From Chitinophagaceae bacterium (lineage in GTDB: Bacteria; Bacteroidota; Bacteroidia; Chitinophagales; Chitinophagaceae): DNA of 64,000 nucleotides. The notes beneath the pieces are model-generated. The model saw only the letters and a program-made list of their open reading frames with translations, made no database searches and had not been told where the DNA came from. This document shows positions 1 through 7,831 of this stretch, piece after piece. Each line of letters opens with the position of its first letter. The first letter of the stretch is position 1. The translations under genes were made by a program, and so were the position numbers. The DNA lies in contig JADKAM010000004.1 of the NCBI GenBank assembly GCA_016715365.1, positions 434,001 through 498,000 of the forward strand, written 5' to 3'.

Positions 1-128
1 CCAATGGTTTTTCCACTGCCCGAAGAAATGATCTTGTACTCAAGTCCTTTGTCGCCTTTTTTGAAAGATCCTGTACAGGCTGTTAATGCCAGCAGGCAAA
101 TGGCCGACAGATAAATAAATTGTTTCAT
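1..128 (-). CDS. FKBP-type peptidyl-prolyl isomerase lipoprotein, N-terminal part only
   Basis: The gene runs off the left edge; only the first 42 codons are present. They encode a lipoprotein signal peptide with a lipobox L-T-A-C (Cys18), then a charged linker and 'GLEYKIISSGSGK', which is typical of the start of an FKBP-type prolyl isomerase domain. A lipoprotein of this kind would sit in the periplasm and help fold exported proteins. In Bacteroidota a GldI-like FKBP lipoprotein often lies beside a DHH phosphoesterase and ndk, which is the order here. The catalytic domain is outside the window, so the family call rests on a short N-terminus and on context. Confidence 0.6.
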   Translation of the reverse strand, partial: MKQFIYLSAICLLALTACTGSFKKGDKGLEYKIISSGSGKTI

Positions 129-151
129 TGTGTGTATTTTGTTTTTAGTTT

Positions 152-1171
152 TTAAAATTGATAACTGCTTAAGCCGGCTACATTTTCCTTAATAGCTTCT
201 TTAAATTTTATAACCACTTCTTCCAGGGGTTCTTTATTAAAACCGCCAGCTGCATTAAAATGCCCGCCACCGTTAAAATATTTACGTGCAAATGTATTTA
301 CATCAAATCCGTCTTTGCTCCTGAATGAACTTTTGCGTTCTTCTCCCCTGTCTATAATTACTGCGGCCAGTTTTATACCCTGTATGCTTAAGCCATAATT
401 CACCAGCCCTTCTGTATCGCCTGTTTTTACATTGTATTTGATGAGGTCTGCCTGGGTAATGCTCATTAATACCGTATTGTATTCGTAAAAAACTTCCATC
501 CGGTTTGACAGTACATGGCCTATAAAGCGAAAACGGTTTTCCAGAAAATTATCAAACAACGCTTCATGTACATGGCTGTGTTCAAGTCCTCTTTCTTTTA
601 ATTCATACACCATTTTGTGTACACTGGCTTTGGTGGATGGAAAACGGAATGAACCGGTATCTGTCATAACACCTGCATATAAACACTCGCCGATGGTTGC
701 ATCTATCTTGTCAATATTTCCAGATTCCACAATAAAGTCAAACACCATTTCAGCTGTTGAACTTTTGCCGGTATCACTTATTCCAAAAGCAAAAACTGCT
801 GTTTGCGGTTCCTGGTGATGATCAATCAGTATCCTGTTGCCCTTTGCCAGTTTCAATTTTTCCTCCATCCTTTTGGTACGGCTAAGCACATTAAAATCAA
901 GACAAAAGATATAGTCAGCTTCGTCAATTAAAGCATCAGCCTTGTTGGGCTGGCTTTCGTAATCCAATACTTTATCGCAACCCGGCATCCAGTTCAAAAA
1001 ATCGGCCCAGTTCGTAGGCGATATTACGGTACAATTATGCCCCAGCTTATTTAAAAAATGATAAAGTCCCAATGTTGAGCCCATCGCATCACCATCAGGT
1101 TTCTGGTGCATGGTGATCACCACCTTTTTGGGTTGGTTCAGTAGTGGAAATAAATTTTTAATGGCTTGCAT
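152..1171 (-). CDS. DHH/DHHA1 family phosphoesterase (NrnA-like oligoribonuclease/pAp phosphatase)
   Basis: 339 aa counted from the Met at 1171. The N-terminal DHH domain shows the metal ligands in order: H22 with DGD at 26-28, D-F-N at 92-94 and the signature DHH at 117-119. The C-terminal DHHA1 domain ends in GGGHFNAAGG. Proteins of this family hydrolyse short oligoribonucleotides or 3'-phosphoadenosine phosphate in the cytosol. An upstream in-frame start at 1210 is possible, but a -7 box (TACATTTG) lies between the two, which makes 1171 the better start with an almost leaderless transcript. It points away from ndk and shares an inverted-repeat gap with it. Exact substrate is not readable from sequence. 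Confidence 0.88.
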   Translation of the reverse strand: MQAIKNLFPLLNQPKKVVITMHQKPDGDAMGSTLGLYHFLNKLGHNCTVISPTNWADFLNWMPGCDKVLDYESQPNKADALIDEADYIFCLDFNVLSRTKRMEEKLKLAKGNRILIDHHQEPQTAVFAFGISDTGKSSTAEMVFDFIVESGNIDKIDATIGECLYAGVMTDTGSFRFPSTKASVHKMVYELKERGLEHSHVHEALFDNFLENRFRFIGHVLSNRMEVFYEYNTVLMSITQADLIKYNVKTGDTEGLVNYGLSIQGIKLAAVIIDRGEERKSSFRSKDGFDVNTFARKYFNGGGHFNAAGGFNKEPLEEVVIKFKEAIKENVAGLSSYQF

Positions 1172-1179
1172 AAAGGGCG

Positions 1180-1187
1180 CAAATGTA
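1180..1187 (-). promoter_or_regulatory. -7 promoter box of the DHH phosphoesterase gene
   Basis: TACATTTG on the minus strand fits the Bacteroidota TAnnTTTG box. It lies 8 nt before the ATG at 1171, so the transcript would start nearly at the start codon. No clear -33 TTTG is seen at the right distance. Confidence 0.5.
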
Positions 1188-1210
1188 GTATAAAACAGCT
1201 TATAAAACAA

Positions 1211-1324
1211 TTGACGATTGCAGATTTAAGATTTTAGATTGAAAGCGGCAGCCAGGAGGTTTTATAGAGAATTAAAGTTTGCATATTCACAAATCTAAAT
1301 TCGTCAATCTAAAATCACAAATCG
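1211..1324. repeat. Intergenic inverted repeat built of TTAGATT words
   Basis: The left arm (1211-1242) holds 'ACGATTGCAGATTTAAG' followed by a TTTTAGATT word. The right arm (about 1290-1324) carries the same words on the opposite strand (AATCTAAA, CAATCTAAAATC, CAAATCG). The arms are about 30 nt, imperfect, with a loop of about 47 nt. It fills the divergent gap between the DHH gene and ndk, and the right arm runs into the ndk -7 box. A close relative with the same words lies at 26929-27018. Confidence 0.75.
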
Positions 1325-1329
1325 CTCCC

Positions 1330-1337
1330 TATCTTTG
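1330..1337 (+). promoter_or_regulatory. -7 promoter box of ndk
   Basis: TATCTTTG fits TAnnTTTG and lies 20 nt before the ndk ATG. A -33 element is not clear because the upstream DNA is the arm of an inverted repeat. Confidence 0.5.
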
Positions 1338-1357
1338 CGGCTCAAAAAAAGAATATA

Positions 1358-1774
1358 ATGAGTAACAGAACATTTACAATGATTAAACCGGATGCTACAA
1401 AAAACGGGCATACCGGTGCAATTTTACAAATGATCAATGCAGCAGGTTTTCGCATTGTAGGTATGAAAATGACCTGGTTAAGTAAAGAAAAAGCCGGTGA
1501 ATTTTATGCAGTACATGCAGCCAGGCCATTTTATGGCGAACTGGTTGATTTTATGAGCAGCGGCCCTATTACAGCGGCTATTCTTGAAAAAGACAATGCA
1601 GTAGAAGATTTTCGTAAACTGATTGGTGCTACCAACCCTGCCGAAGCAGCTGATGGTACTATCCGTAAGCTATTTGCAACTTCTATTGGCGAAAATGCTG
1701 TGCATGGCAGCGACAGTAATGAAAATGCACTGATTGAAGGTGATTTTTTCTTTAGTAAACTGGAGCAGTTTTAA
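1358..1774 (+). CDS. ndk: Nucleoside-diphosphate kinase
   Basis: 138 aa, the usual size for a bacterial enzyme. It moves the gamma-phosphate of ATP to other (d)NDPs through a phosphohistidine intermediate and balances nucleotide pools in the cytosol. The start 'RTFTMIKPDA' and the active-site segment 'VHGSDSNENA' with the phosphorylated His at 116 are both intact. It is a single-gene unit: its own -7 box lies upstream and a strong hairpin terminator follows 26 nt after the stop. Confidence 0.97.
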   Translation: MSNRTFTMIKPDATKNGHTGAILQMINAAGFRIVGMKMTWLSKEKAGEFYAVHAARPFYGELVDFMSSGPITAAILEKDNAVEDFRKLIGATNPAEAADGTIRKLFATSIGENAVHGSDSNENALIEGDFFFSKLEQF

Positions 1775-1800
1775 TTAAAACAACCATATTATAATTGGCA

Positions 1801-1830
1801 ATGCCCCTGTTTTACCAGGGGCATTTGTTT
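1801..1830 (+). terminator. Rho-independent terminator of ndk
   Basis: Perfect 9-bp stem ATGCCCCTG / CAGGGGCAT (1801-1809 with 1816-1824), loop TTTTAC, followed by TTGTTT. Confidence 0.85.
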
Positions 1831-2021
1831 AAATCAATCTTTTGGGGGTTGATTTTATCTTGGTGTATAACGATTCAATACCGCATTTATTGCAGTGCTT
1901 ATAATACAAACAATATGGGATAATTTTCCCATGTAACAATCACTAAAAGGGAATGTTGTAGATTTGATTTCCGATAGTTATCGGAAACGATAAGCTGACC
2001 CGGTTTTATAAATCGAACTAT

Positions 2022-2969
2022 ATGAAGAATATTAAGTTGATAGAAGTACCTTCTGAAATAGGTGCAGGTACCAGGGGCGCCAGTTTAGGGATTGATGCCA
2101 TTAAAATTGCTGCATTAGATTTTATGAGTAATTTTTTCGTTCATTTCCCTTCAGAAAAGATTGATGTGGAAAACCAGTTGTTATATGAACCCATCCAGTC
2201 TCCATACGCCAAGCGTATGCAGGGGGTTCTGAATATGACCGAAAAGATCAGTAAAGCCGTTTCTGATTCCATTAAAGGGCACTTTTTTCCGGTTGTACTC
2301 AGTGGTGATCACAGCAATGCCAGCGGTACCATTGCCGGTATTAAAATAGCCAAGCCCAAAAGTAAACTGGGTGTGATCTGGATTGATGCCCATGCCGACC
2401 TGCATACACCTTACACAACTCCATCCGGCAATATTCATGGTATGCCTATGGCTGCTTCTATTGGAGAGGATAATAAAGAAATGAGTGTTCACGAACTGGA
2501 TGAAAAGACCTTTAAACAATGGGAACAGCTGAAAAACATCGGTAAAATATATCCAAAGGTTTTGCCCGAAGATGTGGTATTTATTTCGCTGCGTGATTTT
2601 GAAAAAGAAGAAAAACACCTGATTGAAAAGCATGGCATGAAAGTGATTACCACGGCAGAAGTAAGGCGCAACGGGGCTGAAAACGTTTGCCGCAAAGTAT
2701 TAAGGTATTTGAGCGATTGTACCGATATTTATGTAAGCTTTGATGTGGATAGCCTGGATTCAAGCATTTCAAAAGGTACAGGAACACCCGTGAGCAATGG
2801 TTTGCGTGAAAGAGAAGTGGAAGACCTGATCAGTAAATTTATGCAAAACCGTAAAATATGTTGTTTTGAAATTACTGAGGTAAACCCAACCCTTGATAAA
2901 GAAAACCTGATGGCTGAAATTGCTTTTAATATTTTACAGCGAAGTGTGAATATTTTGATGATGAACTAA
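2022..2969 (+). CDS. Arginase / ureohydrolase family enzyme
   Basis: 315 aa. The binuclear manganese ligands of the ureohydrolase fold are all present: GDHS (His97), DAHADLH (Asp122, His124, Asp126) and SFDVDSLD (Asp241, Asp243), followed by the E-I-T-E-V-N-P segment. Arginase would split arginine to ornithine and urea; agmatinase or formiminoglutamase are the alternatives in this fold. Context favours arginase: a CtlX-type hydrolase that can also yield ornithine follows two genes later on the same strand. The 247-bp gap before it shows no clear -33/-7 pair. Confidence 0.85.
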   Translation: MKNIKLIEVPSEIGAGTRGASLGIDAIKIAALDFMSNFFVHFPSEKIDVENQLLYEPIQSPYAKRMQGVLNMTEKISKAVSDSIKGHFFPVVLSGDHSNASGTIAGIKIAKPKSKLGVIWIDAHADLHTPYTTPSGNIHGMPMAASIGEDNKEMSVHELDEKTFKQWEQLKNIGKIYPKVLPEDVVFISLRDFEKEEKHLIEKHGMKVITTAEVRRNGAENVCRKVLRYLSDCTDIYVSFDVDSLDSSISKGTGTPVSNGLREREVEDLISKFMQNRKICCFEITEVNPTLDKENLMAEIAFNILQRSVNILMMN

Positions 2970-2973
2970 AACC

Positions 2974-3038
2974 CTCGATCTCTCTATACCTCTATGTTGA
3001 TTTCATTTAGTAAAACATAGAGAAGTAGAGATCTAGAG
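2974..3038. repeat. Intergenic inverted repeat built of CTCTAT words
   Basis: Left arm 2974-2998 (CTCGATCTCTC, then CTCTATGTT) pairs with right arm 3013-3038 (AACATAGAG, AGAGATCTAGAG). The inner nine base pairs are perfect and the outer part has a few mismatches. The loop is 14 nt. It begins 4 nt after the arginase stop and ends 24 nt before the DUF1684 start. No T-tract follows, so it does not look like a simple terminator. Confidence 0.7.
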
Positions 3039-3062
3039 AAAACGCTGATTAAACTTAGTTAT

Positions 3063-3680
3063 ATGATTACACTGATCTCTATTAAGCAAAGAATAGTTTT
3101 AGTAGCAGCCACATTGTTTATTGGCGGGTTTGCTTTTGCACAAAAAAAAGATATTTATACCGAGTCAATAAAAGCTTACCAGAAAATTTATATCGACAGT
3201 CATGAAGTGGTAAAGGGAAAGGACACCAAACATTTTCACTTCTTCCCCATCAACAAAGAATACCATGTTAGCGCTTACTTTGAAAGAATCTACGATACCG
3301 TTGGTTTTACCATGAACACATCTGCCGGCACTGTGAAATATTATTACAAATACGGCAGGCTGGATTTTATGATCGACGGCAAAGAATGCCTGTTGTATGT
3401 TTACCAGGGAAAAGACCTGATGCAAACTGAACAATACAAAGACTATTTATTCGTACCCTTTACGGATGCTACCACCGGTAACGAAAGTTATGGCAGTGGC
3501 CGATACCTTGAGTTTTATAAAAAAGATATAGAAAATAATTCAGTGCAACTGGATTTTAATAAAGCCTACAACCCTTACTGTGCTTACGCAACAGGCTACA
3601 AATGCCCTGTACCACCCCGGGAAAACCGCTTGACCATTCCCATTAAAGCTGGCGAAATGAATTTTGGCAAAGCACACTGA
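3063..3680 (+). CDS. DUF1684 domain-containing exported protein
   Basis: 205 aa with an N-terminal signal peptide ending near 'GGFAFAQ' (residues 21-27). The body matches the DUF1684 pattern: a beta-rich core, 'FVPFTDATTGNESYGSGRY', 'DFNKAYNPYCAY', and a C-terminal 'CPVPPRENRL'. The biochemical role of the family is not known to me. The stop codon overlaps the start of the CtlX gene by one base (TGATG), so the two are translationally coupled. That arrangement suggests a link to arginine or citrulline catabolism, which is inference. Confidence 0.8.
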   Translation: MITLISIKQRIVLVAATLFIGGFAFAQKKDIYTESIKAYQKIYIDSHEVVKGKDTKHFHFFPINKEYHVSAYFERIYDTVGFTMNTSAGTVKYYYKYGRLDFMIDGKECLLYVYQGKDLMQTEQYKDYLFVPFTDATTGNESYGSGRYLEFYKKDIENNSVQLDFNKAYNPYCAYATGYKCPVPPRENRLTIPIKAGEMNFGKAH

Positions 3681-4591
3681 TGATGCAGCACACTTCTCAC
3701 CTGTTAATGATACAGCCTGTTAATTTTGGTTTTAATACCGAAACGGCGGTTAACAATACCTTTCAAAAAAACATGGGCGGAGATGTACAGCAACAGGCCC
3801 TGCAGGAATTCACTGATTTTGTTGCAGTGCTGCGAAAAAATAAGATTGATGTAACTGTTGTTAAAGACAGCCTGCATCCTGCTACACCCGATTCTATCTT
3901 CCCAAACAACTGGATATCTTTTCATGCTGATGGCCGGATATTTTTATACCCGATGTTTGCTGTGAACAGAAGACTTGAAAGAAAAACTGCCGTACAGGAA
4001 GCTGTAAAATCGAATTTTTCATTTACAGAAATCATTGACCTCACCGGTTCAGAGAACGACGGCCTTTTCCTGGAAGGTACCGGCAGTATGGTTTTAGACC
4101 GGGAAAACAAAATTGCTTATGCCTGTTTATCTCCCAGGACAGATGAAAAATTATTAAATGAATTTTGCAAACTGATTGATTACAACCCTATAACTTTCAA
4201 AGCTATTGACAATACAGGTGTTGATATTTACCATACCAATGTAATGATGTGTATTGCCAAAACATTTGCAGTTGTGTGTTTAGAATCTGTTACTGTTCAT
4301 GAAGATAAAGCAAAGCTTATAGGGTCGCTGATAAAAATCAATAAAGAGATCGTTGATATTTCTTTACAGCAGCTAAATCATTATGCAGGCAATATGCTGC
4401 AGGTTATAAATGAAGAAGGGGAATTGCTGCTTATCATGTCAACACAGGCTTATCAATCTTTGACTAATGCTCAAATTGAAATATTGCAAAAACATAACCG
4501 TATCATTCATTCTTCTTTAAATACCATTGAATCCGTGGGCGGTGGCAGTGCCAGGTGTATGATGGCAGAAGTGTTTCTACTCAAAAAATAA
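3680..4591 (+). CDS. ctlX: CtlX-type citrulline hydrolase / amidinotransferase-fold protein
   Basis: 303 aa of the amidinotransferase (pentein) fold. Visible family marks are an N-terminal 'LMIQPVNFGFN', 'FPNNWISFH', 'LEGTGSMVLDR', the catalytic His in 'YHTNVMM' and the catalytic Cys293 in 'GGGSARCM'. CtlX enzymes hydrolyse the ureido group of citrulline, yielding ornithine. Together with the upstream arginase this makes a two-entry route from arginine or citrulline to ornithine. Two adjacent ATG codons (3680 and 3683) are possible starts; the first overlaps the preceding stop. Arginine deiminase is a related alternative, but the N-terminus and length fit CtlX better. Confidence 0.85.
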   Translation: MMQHTSHLLMIQPVNFGFNTETAVNNTFQKNMGGDVQQQALQEFTDFVAVLRKNKIDVTVVKDSLHPATPDSIFPNNWISFHADGRIFLYPMFAVNRRLERKTAVQEAVKSNFSFTEIIDLTGSENDGLFLEGTGSMVLDRENKIAYACLSPRTDEKLLNEFCKLIDYNPITFKAIDNTGVDIYHTNVMMCIAKTFAVVCLESVTVHEDKAKLIGSLIKINKEIVDISLQQLNHYAGNMLQVINEEGELLLIMSTQAYQSLTNAQIEILQKHNRIIHSSLNTIESVGGGSARCMMAEVFLLKK

Positions 4592-4699
4592 TATATCCTT
4601 ATATATATGCAGCAGTTAATAATTATTAATTGTCTGGATATTTAATTCCCTTATTTGTTGGAATTATTTTTTGAATCGATAACCCTTAAAAATTAAGAG

Positions 4700-5647
4700 A
4701 TGAAAACCCTGTTCAATATTGCAAATCTTTCAGTATTAATACTAGTTTTCTGTTCCTGTAAAAAACAGGCAGATACGACAACAGCACCCGATATATACCT
4801 TGCAGGCCGCCAGGGATTATTTGCAAAATATTGGGTCAATGGGCAAGAAAAAGTCTTAAATAATGGAATCACAGCCGCTATCGTCAACTCAATTTTTGTA
4901 GCAGGAAAAGATGTATATGCAACAGGCAATGATGGCGATACTGCCAAAATGTGGAAAAACGGAATTGCATACAACCTTACAGACGGTAAAATGGCCAGTG
5001 AAGCAAACTCAATTTTTGTATACAATAACGATGTGTATGTAGCCGGCGATGAAAGAGATAGCATAACATTTGAATTTAAAGATAAGTATTGGAAAAATGG
5101 TGTAGGAATCAATACCGGTTTAGGCAGCATAAGGTGTATAATGATGGTTGATAACAACCTCTACATGATTACCGGAGGAGGAGTTTGGAAAAATGGTATA
5201 GTATATAAAATTGAAAATGGGTCTTACATTACACTACGCTGTATGACTGTAATTGGCAATGATATCTATGTAGGAGGAAATTCGGTAGATCCTGCAACGG
5301 GTAAGACCCTGGCCAAATACTGGAAAAACGGTCAACCATTTCAGGTTTCTACTTTTTTTGGTTCAGAGGTACAAGGAATTGCTGTAACAGGCAGCACTAT
5401 ACATTTGCTTATAAATGAAAATAACGAAATTAAGTATTGGAAAAATGGAGCAGTAACTTCTATTTCTAAAGGAGGGTATGCTTATTCAATGGCTGTGTAT
5501 GAAAATGATGTTTACATAGCTGGAAATGAAATCACAGGAGGTTGGAGCGACAGAATAGCCACGTATTGGAAAAATGGCATCCGATATGACCTTGGGCCAG
5601 GTAGTGATAAAATCAATTTTAGATCGGTATTTATTGCAAAGAAGTAA
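4700..5647 (+). CDS. Lipoprotein of seven WKNG/DVYVAG units (predicted beta-propeller), copy 1
   Basis: 315 aa. A lipoprotein signal peptide ends at the C-S-C-K-K segment near residue 20. The rest is seven diverged units of about 40 residues, each with a beta-strand motif like 'DVYVAG', a 'YWKNG' turn and 'xSIFV'. The last short strand (RSVFIAKK) could close the ring as in a seven-bladed propeller. It is most diverged in unit 4 (NNLYMITGGG) and unit 6 (STIHLLINENN). No enzyme motif is seen. It is followed after 36 bp by a paralogue and has a third relative at 33897-35807. Function is unknown; a surface-exposed binding protein is a guess. Confidence 0.8.
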   Translation: MKTLFNIANLSVLILVFCSCKKQADTTTAPDIYLAGRQGLFAKYWVNGQEKVLNNGITAAIVNSIFVAGKDVYATGNDGDTAKMWKNGIAYNLTDGKMASEANSIFVYNNDVYVAGDERDSITFEFKDKYWKNGVGINTGLGSIRCIMMVDNNLYMITGGGVWKNGIVYKIENGSYITLRCMTVIGNDIYVGGNSVDPATGKTLAKYWKNGQPFQVSTFFGSEVQGIAVTGSTIHLLINENNEIKYWKNGAVTSISKGGYAYSMAVYENDVYIAGNEITGGWSDRIATYWKNGIRYDLGPGSDKINFRSVFIAKK

Positions 5648-5683
5648 AACAGATCTTTTTATAAGTTCAGTAAAACAACAATT

Positions 5684-6724
5684 ATGAAAACTCTTTCTAA
5701 AATTATCGCTCTGTTAAGTTTCACTTTTTTAATAAACTCCTGCAAAAAAACAGATGTACCAGCTGCAAATAATGTTTATGTTGCAGGCTCACAATGGAAT
5801 GGTACAAGTTATGTTGCCACCTATTGGAATAATGGTACCCCGGTTCATTTGACAGACGGCTCTAAATCAACCCTTGCAAATTCAATATTTGTTAGTGGCA
5901 GTGATGTTTATGTAGCAGGTGAAGAATATTATGTCACGAGCCTTGCCGGCACTGTAGCTAAATTCTGGAAAAATGGTGTGTTGACAAACCTGCCTGCTGA
6001 TAATCAGTATAACCACGCAAATTCAATTTTTGTAGTTGGCAGTGATGTATACATTGCCGGATACGAGAATAGCAGCACTGGCTATTCAATCGCAAAATAT
6101 TGGAAAAACGGTGTTGCAAGAAGATTAACAGACGGAAGCACAAATGCATGGGCAAATTCTATATTTGTTGTAGGTAATGATGTATATGTAGGGGGCGAGG
6201 AAAATTCTGCAGTGCTTGGTATGGCAACTCTATGGAAGAACGGTGTTGCTGTAAGATTAACTGACGGTACAAAGGATTCCTGGATCAACTCGATTTCGGT
6301 TGTAAATAATGATGTTTATGCTGCAGGCGTTGAATCCATCCGCCCTTATTCCAGGCTTGTAGCTAAATATTGGAAAAATGGAGTAGAAACACCATTGACG
6401 GATGGTACAAAAAACGCGTATGCACAATCTGTGGCGGTTAATGGAAATGATATTTATGTCGTAGGCTATGAGTGGGGATTGCCTGTAACTTCTTATACTG
6501 CGAAGTTCTGGAAGAACGGCATATTGTCTGATGAGATCAACAGCTCAACTATGACCAAGCCACAGTCTGTTCAGGTATTTGGAAACGACGTATTTATTGC
6601 CGGTAATGCCCAAAGTAGTTCAGGCAATTCGCAGGCAAGCTATTGCAAAAACGGTAAACTTGTTTTGCTGGATAATACAGGATTTTCAATTTCTGTAGCC
6701 AATTCCATTTTTGTAACTGAATAA
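5684..6724 (+). CDS. Lipoprotein of seven WKNG/DVYVAG units (predicted beta-propeller), copy 2
   Basis: 346 aa, paralogue of the gene before it. Signal peptide with lipobox L-I-N-S-C-K-K (Cys20). Seven units of about 45 residues follow, with conserved 'YWKNG', 'LTDGTK', 'ANSIFVVGNDVYVGG' elements, and a final 'ANSIFV' strand that could close a seven-bladed propeller. The units are more alike than in copy 1. It is probably made with copy 1 (36-bp gap) and ends just before a bidirectional terminator. No known function. Confidence 0.82.
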   Translation: MKTLSKIIALLSFTFLINSCKKTDVPAANNVYVAGSQWNGTSYVATYWNNGTPVHLTDGSKSTLANSIFVSGSDVYVAGEEYYVTSLAGTVAKFWKNGVLTNLPADNQYNHANSIFVVGSDVYIAGYENSSTGYSIAKYWKNGVARRLTDGSTNAWANSIFVVGNDVYVGGEENSAVLGMATLWKNGVAVRLTDGTKDSWINSISVVNNDVYAAGVESIRPYSRLVAKYWKNGVETPLTDGTKNAYAQSVAVNGNDIYVVGYEWGLPVTSYTAKFWKNGILSDEINSSTMTKPQSVQVFGNDVFIAGNAQSSSGNSQASYCKNGKLVLLDNTGFSISVANSIFVTE

Positions 6725-6730
6725 GAGCTT

Positions 6731-6757
6731 AAAAAGCCGGAAGTAAACTCCCGGCTT
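6731..6757. terminator. Bidirectional terminator between the propeller lipoprotein and the TPR gene
   Basis: Stem AAGCCGG / CCGGCTT (6734-6740 with 6751-6757), 10-nt loop, A-rich before and a weaker A/C-rich tail after. It lies between two convergent genes. Confidence 0.75.
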
Positions 6758-6780
6758 CAAACAAATATCAATCAAAATAT

Positions 6781-7803
6781 TTACATGCCCGGAAGCGATT
6801 TTTTAGATCTCAATGAGGCCAGCGATGGATCCATTTCAATGGCTTTATCGCACATCTGCATTCCTTTTTCCGTCATTCCCTTCTTTTGAAAGCAAAGCCC
6901 GGCCTGGTATAGCGCCTTCCCGTCTTTCATATCCATTTCAAGCAGTTTCTGGCAATAATCCAGTGATTTGTCGTAATTTTTACTATCATAAAAAGCGGTT
7001 GCTACATCTCTGATAAGTTCTTTGTCGCCGGGCCTTCGACTGATGAGATCGTCCAGTAATCTTGCACCATTATCAAAATCACTGCTGTAAATGTATGCAA
7101 AGCCCAGGTTTTCGTTAAAATCGTTTCCTTTAATAAAGCCCAGTTCTGCAGCCTTATTGTATGCAATAACTGCTTTCTTATAATTATTGGTGTTTGAATA
7201 AAGAAGCCCCAGTTCAAAAAACCATTTGCTTTTACTGGCATCAACCAAAACAGCTTTTTCGTACCAGGTTATGGCCTTAGGCTCAAAGCCCATTGCCAGA
7301 TAATTACTGGCTAAAGTATAAGTGAGTTCTGCATCTTCAGGGTTTTTGTTTACCAGTGCTAATAATAATTTTTCAGCCTTGCCAAAGTCTTCCATATTAA
7401 AATAGCACAATGCAATTATCCTGTCTTTATCAATGCAGGTTTTACATTTTTGTGCCATATCAAGTGCCTGCTGGTATTGCCTGTAATTAAAGTAGATAGT
7501 GGTCAGCTCTTTTATCACCGTTTCATTTTGAGGATCCAGTTCCAGTGCCTTTGTAAAATCTGCTTTGGCAGCATCGGTTCTGCGCATTTCATTATTGGCA
7601 AAACCTTTTTCTATGTAGGCATCTACATAGGCAGCGTTCAACTGAATGGCCTTTGAAAAATTATCTGAAGCTACCAGGTAGCGTTTGGCTTTCTTTTCTT
7701 CCAATCCTTTTTGAAAATAAAACAGGGAACTGTCGATGTTTTGTGCTGCAAAACCAGTTGCAGTAATAACAATAGCTATCAGGAACGTGAGGCCTCTTTT
7801 CAT
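6781..7803 (-). CDS. Exported tetratricopeptide-repeat protein
   Basis: 340 aa. The N-terminus is a signal peptide (about residues 1-19, ending '...GFAAQ'). The remainder is a row of about eight TPR helices pairs, with typical 'KAIQLNAAYVDAYIEKG', 'FTKALELDPQN' and 'CDKAIEMDPSLASLRSK' units, which make a protein-binding solenoid in the periplasm. It starts 28 bp after the glgB stop on the same strand and may be read through from it. A direct role in glycogen metabolism is not shown by the sequence. Confidence 0.85.
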   Translation of the reverse strand: MKRGLTFLIAIVITATGFAAQNIDSSLFYFQKGLEEKKAKRYLVASDNFSKAIQLNAAYVDAYIEKGFANNEMRRTDAAKADFTKALELDPQNETVIKELTTIYFNYRQYQQALDMAQKCKTCIDKDRIIALCYFNMEDFGKAEKLLLALVNKNPEDAELTYTLASNYLAMGFEPKAITWYEKAVLVDASKSKWFFELGLLYSNTNNYKKAVIAYNKAAELGFIKGNDFNENLGFAYIYSSDFDNGARLLDDLISRRPGDKELIRDVATAFYDSKNYDKSLDYCQKLLEMDMKDGKALYQAGLCFQKKGMTEKGMQMCDKAIEMDPSLASLRSKKSLPGM

Positions 7804-7831
7804 ACGGATAAGGATACAATAATTATTCCAA

